The position numbers and the translations under genes are program-made. Of a stretch of 64,000 bases of DNA, positions 17,068 through 25,407 are shown one piece after another. How positions within the stretch are numbered: the first letter of the stretch is position 1; each line of letters opens with the position of its first letter. The notes under the pieces were generated by a model. It did not search any database and was not told where the DNA came from. It saw only the letters and a program-made list of their open reading frames with translations. This stretch comes from DATGKG01 sp963851325 (GTDB lineage: Bacteria > Desulfobacterota > Binatia > Binatales > Binataceae), in NCBI GenBank assembly GCA_963851325.1, contig CAWKOR010000001.1, forward strand, positions 2,294,001 to 2,358,000, in the 5' to 3' direction.

Positions 17068-17891
17068 CTCGCGGAAACCGCGCTGGTCCGCTCCAGCACC
17101 TCGGCCAACATCCCCAATGCCTCGATCACACCTTGCGGCCCGCTGACGCGATACTCGGCATGCGTGTCGCGATCGGCGCCGACCAGGATCGACGCGCCGG
17201 CCGCGCGCCGCACCACAAAGAACGCCTCTTCATCGGAGGGATCGTTGCCGAAGTAAATCGGCATCAGGCTCTTGTCCTTAAGCTGCCCGAGCAAATGATC
17301 GATCGCGTATCCCTTGCCGCCGGTGTTGCTCGGAATCACCTCCGCAACCATGTCTCCATGTGTTACGCGCAGGCCTCTGACCATGTGCGCGACGAGGTAT
17401 TCAAGCTGGCGGCACACGTCGCGCGCGAGCTCCGGATCCACCTTGCGATAGTGAAGCGCGACCGAGAATTCCTTGTCTTCGACGATGAAGCCGTCACTCG
17501 GGCTGGTCTCCTTCCGGAGCCAATCGCGCACAGTGTGAAGGGTGGGAACACAATGCTGGACCCGCGCCAGCAACTCACGGCGATCGTCGGGATCGAGCAG
17601 CTCGATGCCATGCAGTCCAACAAAGTAAAGTCCTTCGGAGACGCCCAGCATGCGGCGCGCGGTTTGAGCATCGCGCCCGCTGAAAATTGCGATCACCACG
17701 TCCTCGCCATGACGGCTGAGCGTCCGGATGGCGTCGCGGGCGCCCTCCAGCGGTCTGGCGTCATCGGGATTGGCGGTGGTCGCGGCGATGGTGCCGTCGA
17801 AGTCAACACAGATCAATAAGCGTTTGCGCTGAACCAAATCGACGAGAAGATTCTTCGGAAAAGGTCTGGCCACGAGGTGCCTCCGGTGCAA
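17064..17891 (-). CDS. otsB: Trehalose-6-phosphate phosphatase
   Basis: This 275-residue HAD-family protein dephosphorylates trehalose 6-phosphate. It shows the nucleophile motif ICVDFDGTIAATTANP (Asp30 and Asp32), the KGYAIDHLL segment after the GDMVAEVIP strand, and the metal-binding GNDPSDEEAF. A synthase partner (OtsA) is not in the window, although the uridine-kinase-like gene next door is divergent. The end overlaps the third 21-bp tandem unit by a few bases. Confidence 0.88.
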   Translation of the reverse strand: MHRRHLVARPFPKNLLVDLVQRKRLLICVDFDGTIAATTANPDDARPLEGARDAIRTLSRHGEDVVIAIFSGRDAQTARRMLGVSEGLYFVGLHGIELLDPDDRRELLARVQHCVPTLHTVRDWLRKETSPSDGFIVEDKEFSVALHYRKVDPELARDVCRQLEYLVAHMVRGLRVTHGDMVAEVIPSNTGGKGYAIDHLLGQLKDKSLMPIYFGNDPSDEEAFFVVRRAAGASILVGADRDTHAEYRVSGPQGVIEALGMLAEVLERTSAVSAS

Positions 17892-17992
17892 ACAGGAACG
17901 AGCAGCAATATTTTATCGAATCGGTGGGGAGCGCGGCAAAAACAAATCCGTCGCGATGGCTCGAATCTCCATGGTGTTCTACGGTCATTTCG

Positions 17993-18577
17993 ATGACCCC
18001 CGCCGATGCGACCCGCGCGGCATGCGCAATTCTGAATCTACCTTACGGGCGCGGGCGTTTGATCGTCGGCATCGATGGCGGCGGAGGCGCAGGTAAATCG
18101 ACCCTCGCAAGCGGCATCGATCAGGAATTCGCCGGTCGCGTATCGATCCTCAAGTGCGACGATTTCTATCGTCCGCTTCTCAGCGCGCAGTATTCGCGTC
18201 TCACCGCCGAAGCAGCGTACCAGGATTATTTCGATTGGCAGCGGCTGCGCGATGAAGCGCTGATGCCTCTGCGCAGCGGCGTGATTGCGCGTTATCAACG
18301 GTACGATTGGGCCAGCGATCAACTGGCCGAATGGATCGAGATCGAGCCGCGCGAGATCGTGCTGGTGGAAGGCGTCTTCTCAACCCGCCCCGAACTGCGA
18401 CCTATGATAGATGTCGCCATCTTCATCGAAACTCCGCGCGACGAGCGGATGCGTCGGATGTCGGCGCGCCGCCAGGCGAGCACGGCCTGGATGGCTCGCT
18501 GGATGGCGGCCGAGGATTGGTACCTCGAGCACCTCGAGCCTCATCGATATGCCGATTTGGTGATCGCGGGATTCTGA
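17993..18577 (+). CDS. Uridine-kinase-like P-loop NTPase
   Basis: The 194-residue product has the Walker A motif GIDGGGGAGKST at residues about 25-36, a KCDDFYRPL segment that resembles the DHPDAFD-type substrate loop of uridine kinases, and RMRRMSARRQASTAWMARWM, an Arg-rich lid. The fold is that of the phosphoribulokinase/uridine kinase family. The start is ATG 17993. It is divergent from otsB. The nucleoside substrate is not certain. Confidence 0.8.
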   Translation: MTPADATRAACAILNLPYGRGRLIVGIDGGGGAGKSTLASGIDQEFAGRVSILKCDDFYRPLLSAQYSRLTAEAAYQDYFDWQRLRDEALMPLRSGVIARYQRYDWASDQLAEWIEIEPREIVLVEGVFSTRPELRPMIDVAIFIETPRDERMRRMSARRQASTAWMARWMAAEDWYLEHLEPHRYADLVIAGF

Positions 18578-18657
18578 GCTGATCGCTCGCGCGACCCATA
18601 TTGCGCCGAAGCAAAACTGCTGGCCCGCCGCATCTGTTAGGTAGGCATCATTCGAAT

Positions 18658-18727
18658 GCTGAAGTGGTAGCCGATTCGAAGGCGCCCCCGAGGTTCTTCA
18701 GCTACGCGCCTGGGCGCTCACTTCAGC
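18658..18727. repeat. Inverted-repeat element, copy A (70 bp)
   Basis: Ends are CTGAAGTG (18659-18666) and CACTTCAG (18719-18726), an 8-bp inverted repeat. The interior carries CCGAGGTTCTTCAG and a GC-rich inner part. A second, closely related copy lies at 20401-20467 in the same orientation. Both sit between convergent gene ends (here the kinase at 18577 and the VOC gene at 18822), which fits a REP-like or terminator role. Confidence 0.8.
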
Positions 18728-18821
18728 GATTGTGTTTGAATGACATGGGAACCGGAACAGCGTCGCACAGTCTCCATCTGGGCTAACTTGAGGGCGCAGA
18801 AGTCCTGCGTCGCCTGGCGCG

Positions 18822-19211
18822 TTAGTCCTGCACTGCGCCATCGCGGCGCTGGGCAATGTGCCAAAGCACTCCCGATGGATCCACCACATAAGCGATGCGA
18901 AGGCCCCATGGCTGCATGGCCGGAGCGCGCGGAGGAGGGACGTTGAATTGCCCGGGCAGATCAAGCCCAACAATGTGCGTCCACCAGGCATCAAGATCAT
19001 CGACCATGAGCTGCATCATGAAGTTTTCAGCGCAGTCCTTTTGATAGTAGCGCTGAAGTATGAAACCGCCGGAGCCGGCCCGGAAGATCGCCACCTCACC
19101 GTCCAGAAGTTTCTCGAAGCCCAGCGTCTCATAAAACTTCTTGGAAAGATCGAAGTCCTTTGAAGGTATGAATGGGCGGGCGAGTTCGGTTCCGCTCGGG
19201 ACTTGCGGCAT
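18822..19211 (-). CDS. VOC (glyoxalase/bleomycin-resistance) family protein
   Basis: The 129-residue product has the paired beta-alpha-beta-beta-beta layout of the vicinal oxygen chelate fold (RPFIPSKDFDLSKKFYETLGF ... VVDPSGVLWHI). ATG 19211 is chosen because AAGGAGG lies 5 nt upstream. The upstream in-frame start at 19226 lies on the wrong side of that site. The substrate (dioxygenase, lyase or resistance role) is unknown. The gene lies between two copies of the inverted-repeat element. Confidence 0.82.
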   Translation of the reverse strand: MPQVPSGTELARPFIPSKDFDLSKKFYETLGFEKLLDGEVAIFRAGSGGFILQRYYQKDCAENFMMQLMVDDLDAWWTHIVGLDLPGQFNVPPPRAPAMQPWGLRIAYVVDPSGVLWHIAQRRDGAVQD

Positions 19212-19272
19212 CGCATCCTCCTTCAAATCCGCACCGTTTTCGTGATCCGACCAGGGAGATAAGATTTCATCG

Positions 19273-19302
19273 ATGTTTCAGATCTAGAGATTTCTGAAAC
19301 AT
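19273..19302. promoter_or_regulatory. Inverted repeat upstream of the toxin-antitoxin pair
   Basis: ATGTTTCAGA (19273-19282) and TCTGAAACAT (19293-19302) are perfect 10-bp arms with a 10-bp spacer. A third, weaker half site CTGTAACATC follows, and TATAGT (about 19315-19320) resembles a -10 element. It lies about 140 bp before the antitoxin start. Type II TA systems regulate themselves through operators of this kind, so this is a candidate operator. Confidence 0.5.
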
Positions 19303-19442
19303 TTCTGTAACATCTATAGTATCCGATGTCACGCGCGCGAAAAATCGTCGATTCAAACCCGGGCCTTGGTTAATCAAGGTCTCGCGTGCCTCGACGACAA
19401 GACCAACCGCGCAACGACAAACGACAGAATGGTTAAACGTTA

Positions 19443-19781
19443 ATGGCAAGCGCGGTAGCGAAAATTCTAGTCGACCTTGAGCGCAACGGGGGCCTTAAGG
19501 GTTCGGATGTTGCAAACATCGTCAATGCGTCTCGACCGACTGTGTCGCGATGGAAGAGCGGTAAGGCTTCGCCGCCGCTTGCAACCCAGACCATCATCGC
19601 CGACCTACGCTATGTCGTAGATCGACTGTCAGAGTTCTATACGCCAGCGGAGACGCGGCTGTGGCTTCACGCGAAGCACCCACTGCTTAACAACCAACGC
19701 GCGATCGACCTGATCATCGCGGACCGCACGCAGGAAGTTCTCGCGGTCATCGAACGCCTCGACTCAGGCGCCTACTTATGA
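19443..19781 (+). CDS. Xre/MbcA/ParS-type antitoxin
   Basis: The 112-residue protein has an N-terminal helix-turn-helix (NIVNASRPTVSRWKSGKASPP) and a C-terminal toxin-binding part ending LIIADRTQEVLAVIERLDSGAYL, the layout of antitoxins paired with RES toxins. The RES gene starts 23 nt downstream. It binds and neutralises the toxin and represses its own operon. Confidence 0.88.
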   Translation: MASAVAKILVDLERNGGLKGSDVANIVNASRPTVSRWKSGKASPPLATQTIIADLRYVVDRLSEFYTPAETRLWLHAKHPLLNNQRAIDLIIADRTQEVLAVIERLDSGAYL

Positions 19782-19804
19782 TTGCTCGGGCACATTGAAC
19801 TGCG

Positions 19805-20350
19805 ATGCCTGGAGCACGGAAGCCTCGCGACCCCACCCTGCTTGACGCGCTCGATGCCTTCGACAGAATTCGCTACGCGGGAGAGGCCTGGCGAGTTGTT
19901 CGCAACGGTCGTGATCCCCTGCAGGGAAGTGCCTCGGGCGGACGCTGGGATCCCACGTTGTTTGACGTACTCTACACCTCCCTGAATCCGGATGGGGCCG
20001 TTGCGGAAGTTCATTTTCACCTGTCCCGTCAGCCGGTCTTTCCCTCGAAGATCCGCTATGGATTGCACCGCATCAGAGTTACGACTGCGAAGAGTCTCAG
20101 GCTTCCGGATTTAGACGCGATGGTTCCGCTTGGTGTCGATCCCGCCCGCTACCGCGAGATCCTCTACGAGCCGACCCAGTTAGTCGCCGACGCGGCTTAC
20201 TTCCTGGGTTTCGACAGTATCATCGCGCCGAACGCTCGTTGGGCGTGCGACAACCTGATCCTGTTCACCGATCAGATTGCGCCCGCCGACCTGGAGGTTG
20301 TCGAATCGTCGGGCGTCGATTGGACCAAGTGGCGGAAGAAGCTCAAGTGA
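19805..20350 (+). CDS. RES domain toxin
   Basis: This 181-residue protein has the RES pattern: GSASGGRWDPTLFDVLYTS followed by AVAEVHFHL, which provides the Arg, Tyr, Ser and Glu of the active site. RES toxins are NAD+ phosphorylases or glycohydrolases that deplete NAD+ in the absence of the partner antitoxin. It follows the Xre antitoxin by 23 nt. Length is normal and no frameshift is seen, so the pair may be functional. Confidence 0.88.
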   Translation: MPGARKPRDPTLLDALDAFDRIRYAGEAWRVVRNGRDPLQGSASGGRWDPTLFDVLYTSLNPDGAVAEVHFHLSRQPVFPSKIRYGLHRIRVTTAKSLRLPDLDAMVPLGVDPARYREILYEPTQLVADAAYFLGFDSIIAPNARWACDNLILFTDQIAPADLEVVESSGVDWTKWRKKLK

Positions 20351-20400
20351 TTGGCTCCTGCGTGGCACGTGCGGCCTTTGAGAGGTAGCATCGCGTGAAC

Positions 20401-20467
20401 GCTGAAGTGATCCCGATCCGAAGGCGCTCCCGAGGTTCTTCAGTTGCGCGCTGCGCGCTCACTTCAG
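20401..20467. repeat. Inverted-repeat element, copy B (67 bp)
   Basis: CTGAAGTG (20402-20409) and CACTTCAG (20460-20467) bracket an interior closely related to copy A at 18658-18727 (shared GAGGTTCTTCAG, GCGCTC and the ends). It lies between the RES gene end (20350) and the P450 gene end (20515), i.e. again in a convergent spacer. Confidence 0.8.
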
Positions 20468-20514
20468 AATGGCATCGAAAACAGGGTTGCGCTTCGGTTC
20501 GAGCGCTCGAAACT

Positions 20515-21743
20515 TTATGCGCGCGTTTTGAAACGGATCGGCAGGTGCTTGATGCCGCAATTGAAGTTGGTCCGCAGCCATTCCACCGGTCCCGCCAGCT
20601 CGATATCGGCCATGCGGCGGATGATCTCTTCGAACATCACGCGCATTTCGAGGCGCGCGAGGCCCGAGCCGATACAGAAATGGTTGCCGTGGCTGAAGGT
20701 CAGATGATTGTTCGGCTTGCGATCGACGTAGAAGCGCTCCGAATCAGCAAAGATTTCCTCGTCGCGATTGGCCGACGCGAACCACATCACGATGCGCTGA
20801 TTGGCCATCACCTTATGCCCCGCGATTTCGCAGTTGCGGCGCGCGGTGCGCATCGCGTGGGTGGCGGGCGAGGTCCAGCGCAGCATCTCTTCGATCGCGG
20901 ATTCCATCAGTGAGGGATTCGCGCGCAACTTTGCGAACTCGGCGGGATTTTCCAGCAGCGCATGCATCCCGCCCGTGATCGCGATGCGCAGGCTTTCCAG
21001 CCCGCCCAGAATCAGCAGCAGCGCATTCCACAATAGCTCGGGTTGGGAAAGCCCTGCCCCATCGACAGTTCCCGTCACCAGCGCGCTCACCAAATCGTCG
21101 GCGGGATGCCGGCGGCGTTGCGCGATCGCGCGTCCGAGGTAATCGAACATCTGCGAGCGCGCGCTGTCCTCGGTTTCGGTCGAGGAGCGCCCCTTGCGAT
21201 ATTCCAGGTCATCGGCGCCGAGCATCACGCGGCCCAAATCGAAAAGGCGATCCCAATCTTCGCGCGGAATCCCCATCATCTCGCAGATGACCGCGGTAGG
21301 AAGTTGGCCGGCGATCTCGACTGAAAAATCGCACTCGCCGCGCGGCGCCACCTTTCGATGATCGAGTTGACGATCTGGCGGATGTGCGGTTCGCGCGCCG
21401 CGACCTCGGGATGGCCGAAGTGACGATTGACCAGCGCGCGGATTTTCTCGTGCCGCGGCGGGTCGGTCCAGTTGAGCATCGCGCCGACGCCGGTATCGCC
21501 GCCGGCGCGGTCGCGATTGAGAACGAAGTTGAGCACGTTGCCCTGAAGCTGCGAGCTGAACAGGTGCGCGTCGGCCAGGACCGCGAGGCTCTCGCGCATT
21601 TTGGTCAGCGACCAGAAACCCTCGCCCGAAGTTTTTTCATGCCAATAGACCGGGGCTTCGGCGCGCATGATGCGCCATGCCTCGAAGCGATCGCCGTCGC
21701 GAAAGAAATCGAGGTCAGTGAGGTCGATCTGGTCTAGTTTCAT
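20515..21743 (-). pseudogene. Cytochrome P450, split by one frameshift
   Basis: The first 130 or so residues (MKLDQIDLTDLDFF... to ...IVNSIIERW) and the rest (...VAPRGECDFSVEIAG... to ...IRFKTRA) lie in different frames, changing near 21351. The combined protein would be about 409 residues, normal for a class I bacterial P450. The heme loop FSHGNHFCIGSGLARLE, the EEMLRW (ExxR) motif and the I-helix LILGGLESLRIAITGG are all intact in the second half. The total of 1229 nt leaves a remainder of 2 over three, which fits a single lost base. This may be a sequencing error, so the gene may be functional. Confidence 0.85.
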
Positions 21744-21751
21744 TCAACTCA

Positions 21752-22846
21752 TCAGCTCGGCTCGGAATACAAAGGTATGCTGAGAATGAACTCCGTGCCG
21801 CGCGGGATCCGATTGGTGACCAAGATACGGCCACGCAATCTGGACAGGACATCCTGCGCCATCGAGAGACCGAGTCCATTGCCGTTGGGCTTGGTGGTAA
21901 AAAATGGCTCAAAGATTTTCGCCTTCAAGTCTTCCGGCACCCCGATGCCTTCGTCCGCGACGCTTATCTCGATCGATGAGCCGTTCTGCCGGGTCTCGAT
22001 GATCAAGTCGCCGCCATCAGGCATCGCATCGCGCGCATTGAGCAGCAGATTCGCGATCACGTGCTTGAGTTGATTGGGGAGCACGGAGACCGGAGGCAGT
22101 GGTGCGGCAGATTTTCTGACGATGCGAATCATTCCGCCGTTAACGGTCGGGGTCCGCTCGATTAAAAAATCCACCATGTTGATGGCCGCGAACAAAAGTT
22201 CTTCGAGGTCGGCCAACGATGGATGTTCTTCTCTGCGAGAGGTTACATACTCGCGGACGTTCTGCACCCGCTGCGAGGCCGCGTCCAGCGAACGCGCCAG
22301 GGCCTCGAGGTCCGAGGTCAGCTCAGGTCCAGCTTTGGTTTTCAGAATTCGCAATCGCAAGACCGAGGCTTGCAGATTGTTACCCAGGTCATGGACCAGG
22401 CCCGATGCCATCTCGCCAATGGAACGCATCCGCTCGTTGCGAAACAGCTGCTCCTGAAGCTGAAGGAACCCCGCCAGAGCCGATATATGAGAGGTGGTAT
22501 CGACCCCGATGGTGGCTACATGGGGCTTGCCATCGAGACTAAGCGGGAACCTGAGACAGAAAAGGAATCGCCTTTTTTCCACCTGATCGGTGGTGATCAG
22601 CGGCTGCCCAGTCGAAAGAACGGTCTGATCCTTGCGCCAGTAGACATGCCCTACGGTGGGAAACAATTCCTCGTCGGTGGCGCCGAGGAACTTCTCGCGC
22701 GGAAGATCGAGGACACGCGTCACTTCGGAATTCACAAAAACGTAGCGCCCGTTTGCGTCCTTAATCCATATCCGAGCCGGAACGTCTTGCGCTATGCGGA
22801 GCAGCAGGTTGGTTTCCTCGGGAGAAGGCTTTAAGCGCTTCGGCAT
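21752..22846 (-). CDS. PAS-domain histidine kinase
   Basis: The 364-residue kinase from ATG 22846 has a PAS domain (about residues 15-125, with IKDANGRYVFVNSEVTRVLDL), a HisKA segment with His152 in GLVHDLGNNLQ, and an ATPase domain with NARDAMPDGG (N box), DEGIGVP (G1), FEPFFTTK (F) and GNGLGLSM (G2). No membrane segment or partner response regulator is visible, so it is probably cytoplasmic and orphan. It lies beyond the rplQ terminator and 8 nt before the P450. Confidence 0.88.
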   Translation of the reverse strand: MPKRLKPSPEETNLLLRIAQDVPARIWIKDANGRYVFVNSEVTRVLDLPREKFLGATDEELFPTVGHVYWRKDQTVLSTGQPLITTDQVEKRRFLFCLRFPLSLDGKPHVATIGVDTTSHISALAGFLQLQEQLFRNERMRSIGEMASGLVHDLGNNLQASVLRLRILKTKAGPELTSDLEALARSLDAASQRVQNVREYVTSRREEHPSLADLEELLFAAINMVDFLIERTPTVNGGMIRIVRKSAAPLPPVSVLPNQLKHVIANLLLNARDAMPDGGDLIIETRQNGSSIEISVADEGIGVPEDLKAKIFEPFFTTKPNGNGLGLSMAQDVLSRLRGRILVTNRIPRGTEFILSIPLYSEPS

Positions 22847-22965
22847 CGAACCAAGATGCCTAACATGAATTAGCCGCAGACTGTCAAGAGAAGCGCGCGC
22901 CGCCGGTGGAAAATTCGCTTTGGCTGCGCTATCCGGTGGCAAACAGTGTTAAGTCCGAAGCATAG

Positions 22966-22994
22966 AAAAAGGCCCGCGCGATGCGCAGGCCTTT
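22966..22994 (-). terminator. Rho-independent terminator after rplQ
   Basis: On the minus strand AAAGGCCTGCGC pairs with GCGCGGGCCTTT around an ATC loop, a 12-bp stem with one G-U wobble, directly followed by TTTTT. It lies 24 nt beyond the rplQ stop and ends the ribosomal-protein block. Confidence 0.88.
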
Positions 22995-23017
22995 GGGTTC
23001 ATTTGAGATGTCGCGAG

Positions 23018-23467
23018 CTAGGCGCCGGCGGCGGCGTGGCGATGACCCGCGTGCTCGTCCGCGCCCTCTTCTTTCTTGCGCCGCGGACGCTTTCGCGTCG
23101 GCGCTTTCTCCTCGAGGCCGGTGAACTCGATGATCGAGAGCTGGGCAGCATCGCCACGACGGAAGCCGAACTTCACAACGCGAGTGTAGCCACCCGCACG
23201 TTCCTTGTAGCGAGGCGCGATTTCATCGAAGAGCTTTTTCACCGCCTGATGCGACTGCAGATAGGAAAAAGCGCGGCGCCGGGCCGCGAGGTCGCCCTTC
23301 TTCCCCAGCGTCACCATCCGATCGGCGAAGCGGCGCAGCTCCTTGGCCTTTTGATCGGTGGTGGTGATGCGGCTGCTTTTCACCAGCGCGAGAAACATAT
23401 TTTTGAACAACGCCCGGCGATGAGCCTTGGTCCGGTTCAGTTTTCTTCCGAGATTAAGATGACGCAT
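23018..23467 (-). CDS. rplQ: Ribosomal protein L17
   Basis: The product (149 aa) is L17 of the large subunit. The conserved start MRHLNLGRKLNRTKAHRRALFKNM is present. The C-terminus after about residue 118 is a charged extension (KAPTRKRPRRKKEEGADEHAGHRHAAAGA) with no counterpart in short L17 proteins. It is the last gene of the alpha operon and is followed by a strong terminator. Confidence 0.95.
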   Translation of the reverse strand: MRHLNLGRKLNRTKAHRRALFKNMFLALVKSSRITTTDQKAKELRRFADRMVTLGKKGDLAARRRAFSYLQSHQAVKKLFDEIAPRYKERAGGYTRVVKFGFRRGDAAQLSIIEFTGLEEKAPTRKRPRRKKEEGADEHAGHRHAAAGA

Positions 23468-23597
23468 GGCCTATTTCTCCGGGCTCCGTACTTCGCAGGT
23501 CCGTGGCACTCGCTGCACCCTCACCAGCTCGGCAACGAAAACGTTGCCTCGCGTCCTCTCCCTCTAAAGTTGTCCTCTTTCCTCGTTCCCTCTCCGG

Positions 23598-23634
23598 CAG
23601 GGAGAGGGTGGCGCTACTGCGCCGGGTGAGGTCG
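23598..23634. repeat. Dispersed 37-bp intergenic repeat, copy 1
   Basis: CAGGGAGAGGGTGGCG to GAGGTCG (37 bp) recurs with one mismatch at 56481-56517 in the same orientation. Both copies are preceded by a CCCTC-rich stretch that can pair with the GGGAGAGGG part. Here it lies in the rpoA-rplQ spacer. Confidence 0.8.
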
Positions 23635-23650
23635 GGAGAGTTATATAGGA

Positions 23651-24682
23651 CTACGCGGATTCGCGGCGCTCCTGCTCCTCCCACATCTTGTCGAGCTCGC
23701 TGCGGGCGGGCAGATTCTCCAGCCGCATCCCGAGTGACAGGCCCATGTCGGCCAGCACTTCCTTGATTTCATTGAGCGACTTGCGCCCGAAATTCTTGAT
23801 CTTGAGCATGTCCTGCTCGGTCCGCTGAACCAGCTCGCCGATGTACTTGATGTCGGCGTTCTGCAGTCCGTTGAACGCGCGCACCGATATCGGCAGTCCT
23901 TCGACCGGCCGATAGAGCAGCTCGTTGATGGTCGGGCGGGCTTCCTGTGCGCCCGCTTCGATCTGGCCGGGAACCTCGACCTCTTCCTCGACACCCGCGA
24001 AGATCGACATCTGATCGCGCGCCACACGTGCCGCGTAGGTAAGTGCATCGCGCGCCGAGATCGAGCCGTCAGTGAAAATTTCCAGCGCCAGGCGATCGTA
24101 ATCGGTGCGCTGGCCGACGCGGGCATTGGTGACGGTGAAGTTGACTTTGCGAATCGGCGAGAACACCGCATCAAGGCGGATGGTGCCGATCGGTTCGTCC
24201 TCGCCGCCACGCTCCGCGGTGACGTAGCCGCGACCGCGCTTGATGACGATTTCCATGTCGAGGTCCGCGCCGCGATCGAGCGTCGCGATATGCTGCCCGG
24301 GGGTGAGAACCTCGAGGCTCGGCCCGGCGTTGATATCGCTCGCGGTAACCACGCCTTCACCCTTGGACTTGAGCGTCGCGGTAATCTGGTCGCCTTCGTG
24401 CAGGCGCAGCCGCACCTCTTTGAGGTTCAGCACGATATCGGTGACGTCTTCCTTAACTCCGGGAATGGTCGAGAACTCGTGCAGTACGCTCTTGATCCTT
24501 ACGGCAGTGATCGCGAAGCCGGGCAACGAGGAGAGGAGGATGCGGCGTAGCGCGTTGCCGATGGTGGTGCCATAGCCGCGCTCCAGCGGCTCCGCGAGGA
24601 ACCGCCCATAGGTCGCAGTGGATTCCTTCTCGTCGAACTCGACTGCTTTCGGTTTGATCAGATCACGCCAATCATTCTGCAT
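23651..24682 (-). CDS. rpoA: RNA polymerase alpha subunit
   Basis: The 343-residue product has the normal two-domain alpha layout: an N-terminal assembly domain (MQNDWRDLIKPKAVEFDEKES..., EPLERGYGTTIGNALRRILLSSLPGFA) and a C-terminal domain (LQNADIKYIGELVQRTEQDMLKIKNFGRKSLNEIKEVL) that contacts activators and UP elements. Length is slightly above the usual 330. The spacer to rplQ is about 180 bp and holds the 37-bp repeat. Confidence 0.97.
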   Translation of the reverse strand: MQNDWRDLIKPKAVEFDEKESTATYGRFLAEPLERGYGTTIGNALRRILLSSLPGFAITAVRIKSVLHEFSTIPGVKEDVTDIVLNLKEVRLRLHEGDQITATLKSKGEGVVTASDINAGPSLEVLTPGQHIATLDRGADLDMEIVIKRGRGYVTAERGGEDEPIGTIRLDAVFSPIRKVNFTVTNARVGQRTDYDRLALEIFTDGSISARDALTYAARVARDQMSIFAGVEEEVEVPGQIEAGAQEARPTINELLYRPVEGLPISVRAFNGLQNADIKYIGELVQRTEQDMLKIKNFGRKSLNEIKEVLADMGLSLGMRLENLPARSELDKMWEEQERRESA

Positions 24683-24757
24683 AATTTGTCGTCTCTTGAC
24701 GGGATGTATTTTCGTGGCTCACCGAGGGTTGCCCGAGCGCCGCGGCATCGCCGTCTA

Positions 24758-25384
24758 TTATCTTGAATAGTGCTCGACGATCAGCTTCTCGCTGATCGGC
24801 ATCGTCAGATCGCTGCGCGCCGGAAAGGAACGCAAGGAGCCGCGGAACTGATCGCGCTCCAATGCAATCCAGGGAGGCACTCCGCGCCGCTGCGCCATCT
24901 CCAGCGCCTCGACGATGACCTTCTTGGTGCGGCTCTTCTCGGTGATGCTGATCATCTGGCCGACCGCCACCAGGTACGATGGAATCGTGACCTTCTTGCC
25001 ATTGACTTCGAAATGGCCATGGCGAACCAACTGGCGCGCCTGCGACAGCGAGCTCGCGAATCCGAGCCGATAGATCACGTTATCGAGTCGGCGCTCGAGC
25101 AACACCAGCAGGCTTTCGCCGGTGATGCCGGGCATCCGCTCGGCGACTTCGAAGTAATGCGCAAACTGCTTTTCCAGCAGCCGATAGATGCGCTTGACCT
25201 TCTGCTTTTCACGCAGCCGAATCGCGAACTCGGAAAAACGCGTGCGCGCCTGCCCATGCGCTCCAGGCGGGTAGTTGCGGCGCTCGATCGCGCATTTGTC
25301 CGAATAGCATCGCTCTCCCTTAAGGAAGAGCTTCAGCCCCTCGCGCCGGCAGAGCCGGCATACTGGACCCAGGTTTCTCGCCAC
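24758..25384 (-). CDS. rpsD: Ribosomal protein S4
   Basis: The product (208 aa) is S4, which nucleates small-subunit assembly and in some species represses the alpha operon. It is the zinc-binding (C+) form, with Cys9, Cys12, Cys26 and Cys31 in the N-terminal part (CRLCRREG...CYSDKC), followed by the S4 RNA-binding domain (RLDNVIYRLGFASSLSQARQLVRHGHFEVNGKK). Confidence 0.97.
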   Translation of the reverse strand: MARNLGPVCRLCRREGLKLFLKGERCYSDKCAIERRNYPPGAHGQARTRFSEFAIRLREKQKVKRIYRLLEKQFAHYFEVAERMPGITGESLLVLLERRLDNVIYRLGFASSLSQARQLVRHGHFEVNGKKVTIPSYLVAVGQMISITEKSRTKKVIVEALEMAQRRGVPPWIALERDQFRGSLRSFPARSDLTMPISEKLIVEHYSR

Positions 25385-25407
25385 CTTGCTTTAGTCCTTT
25401 GCTCCGT

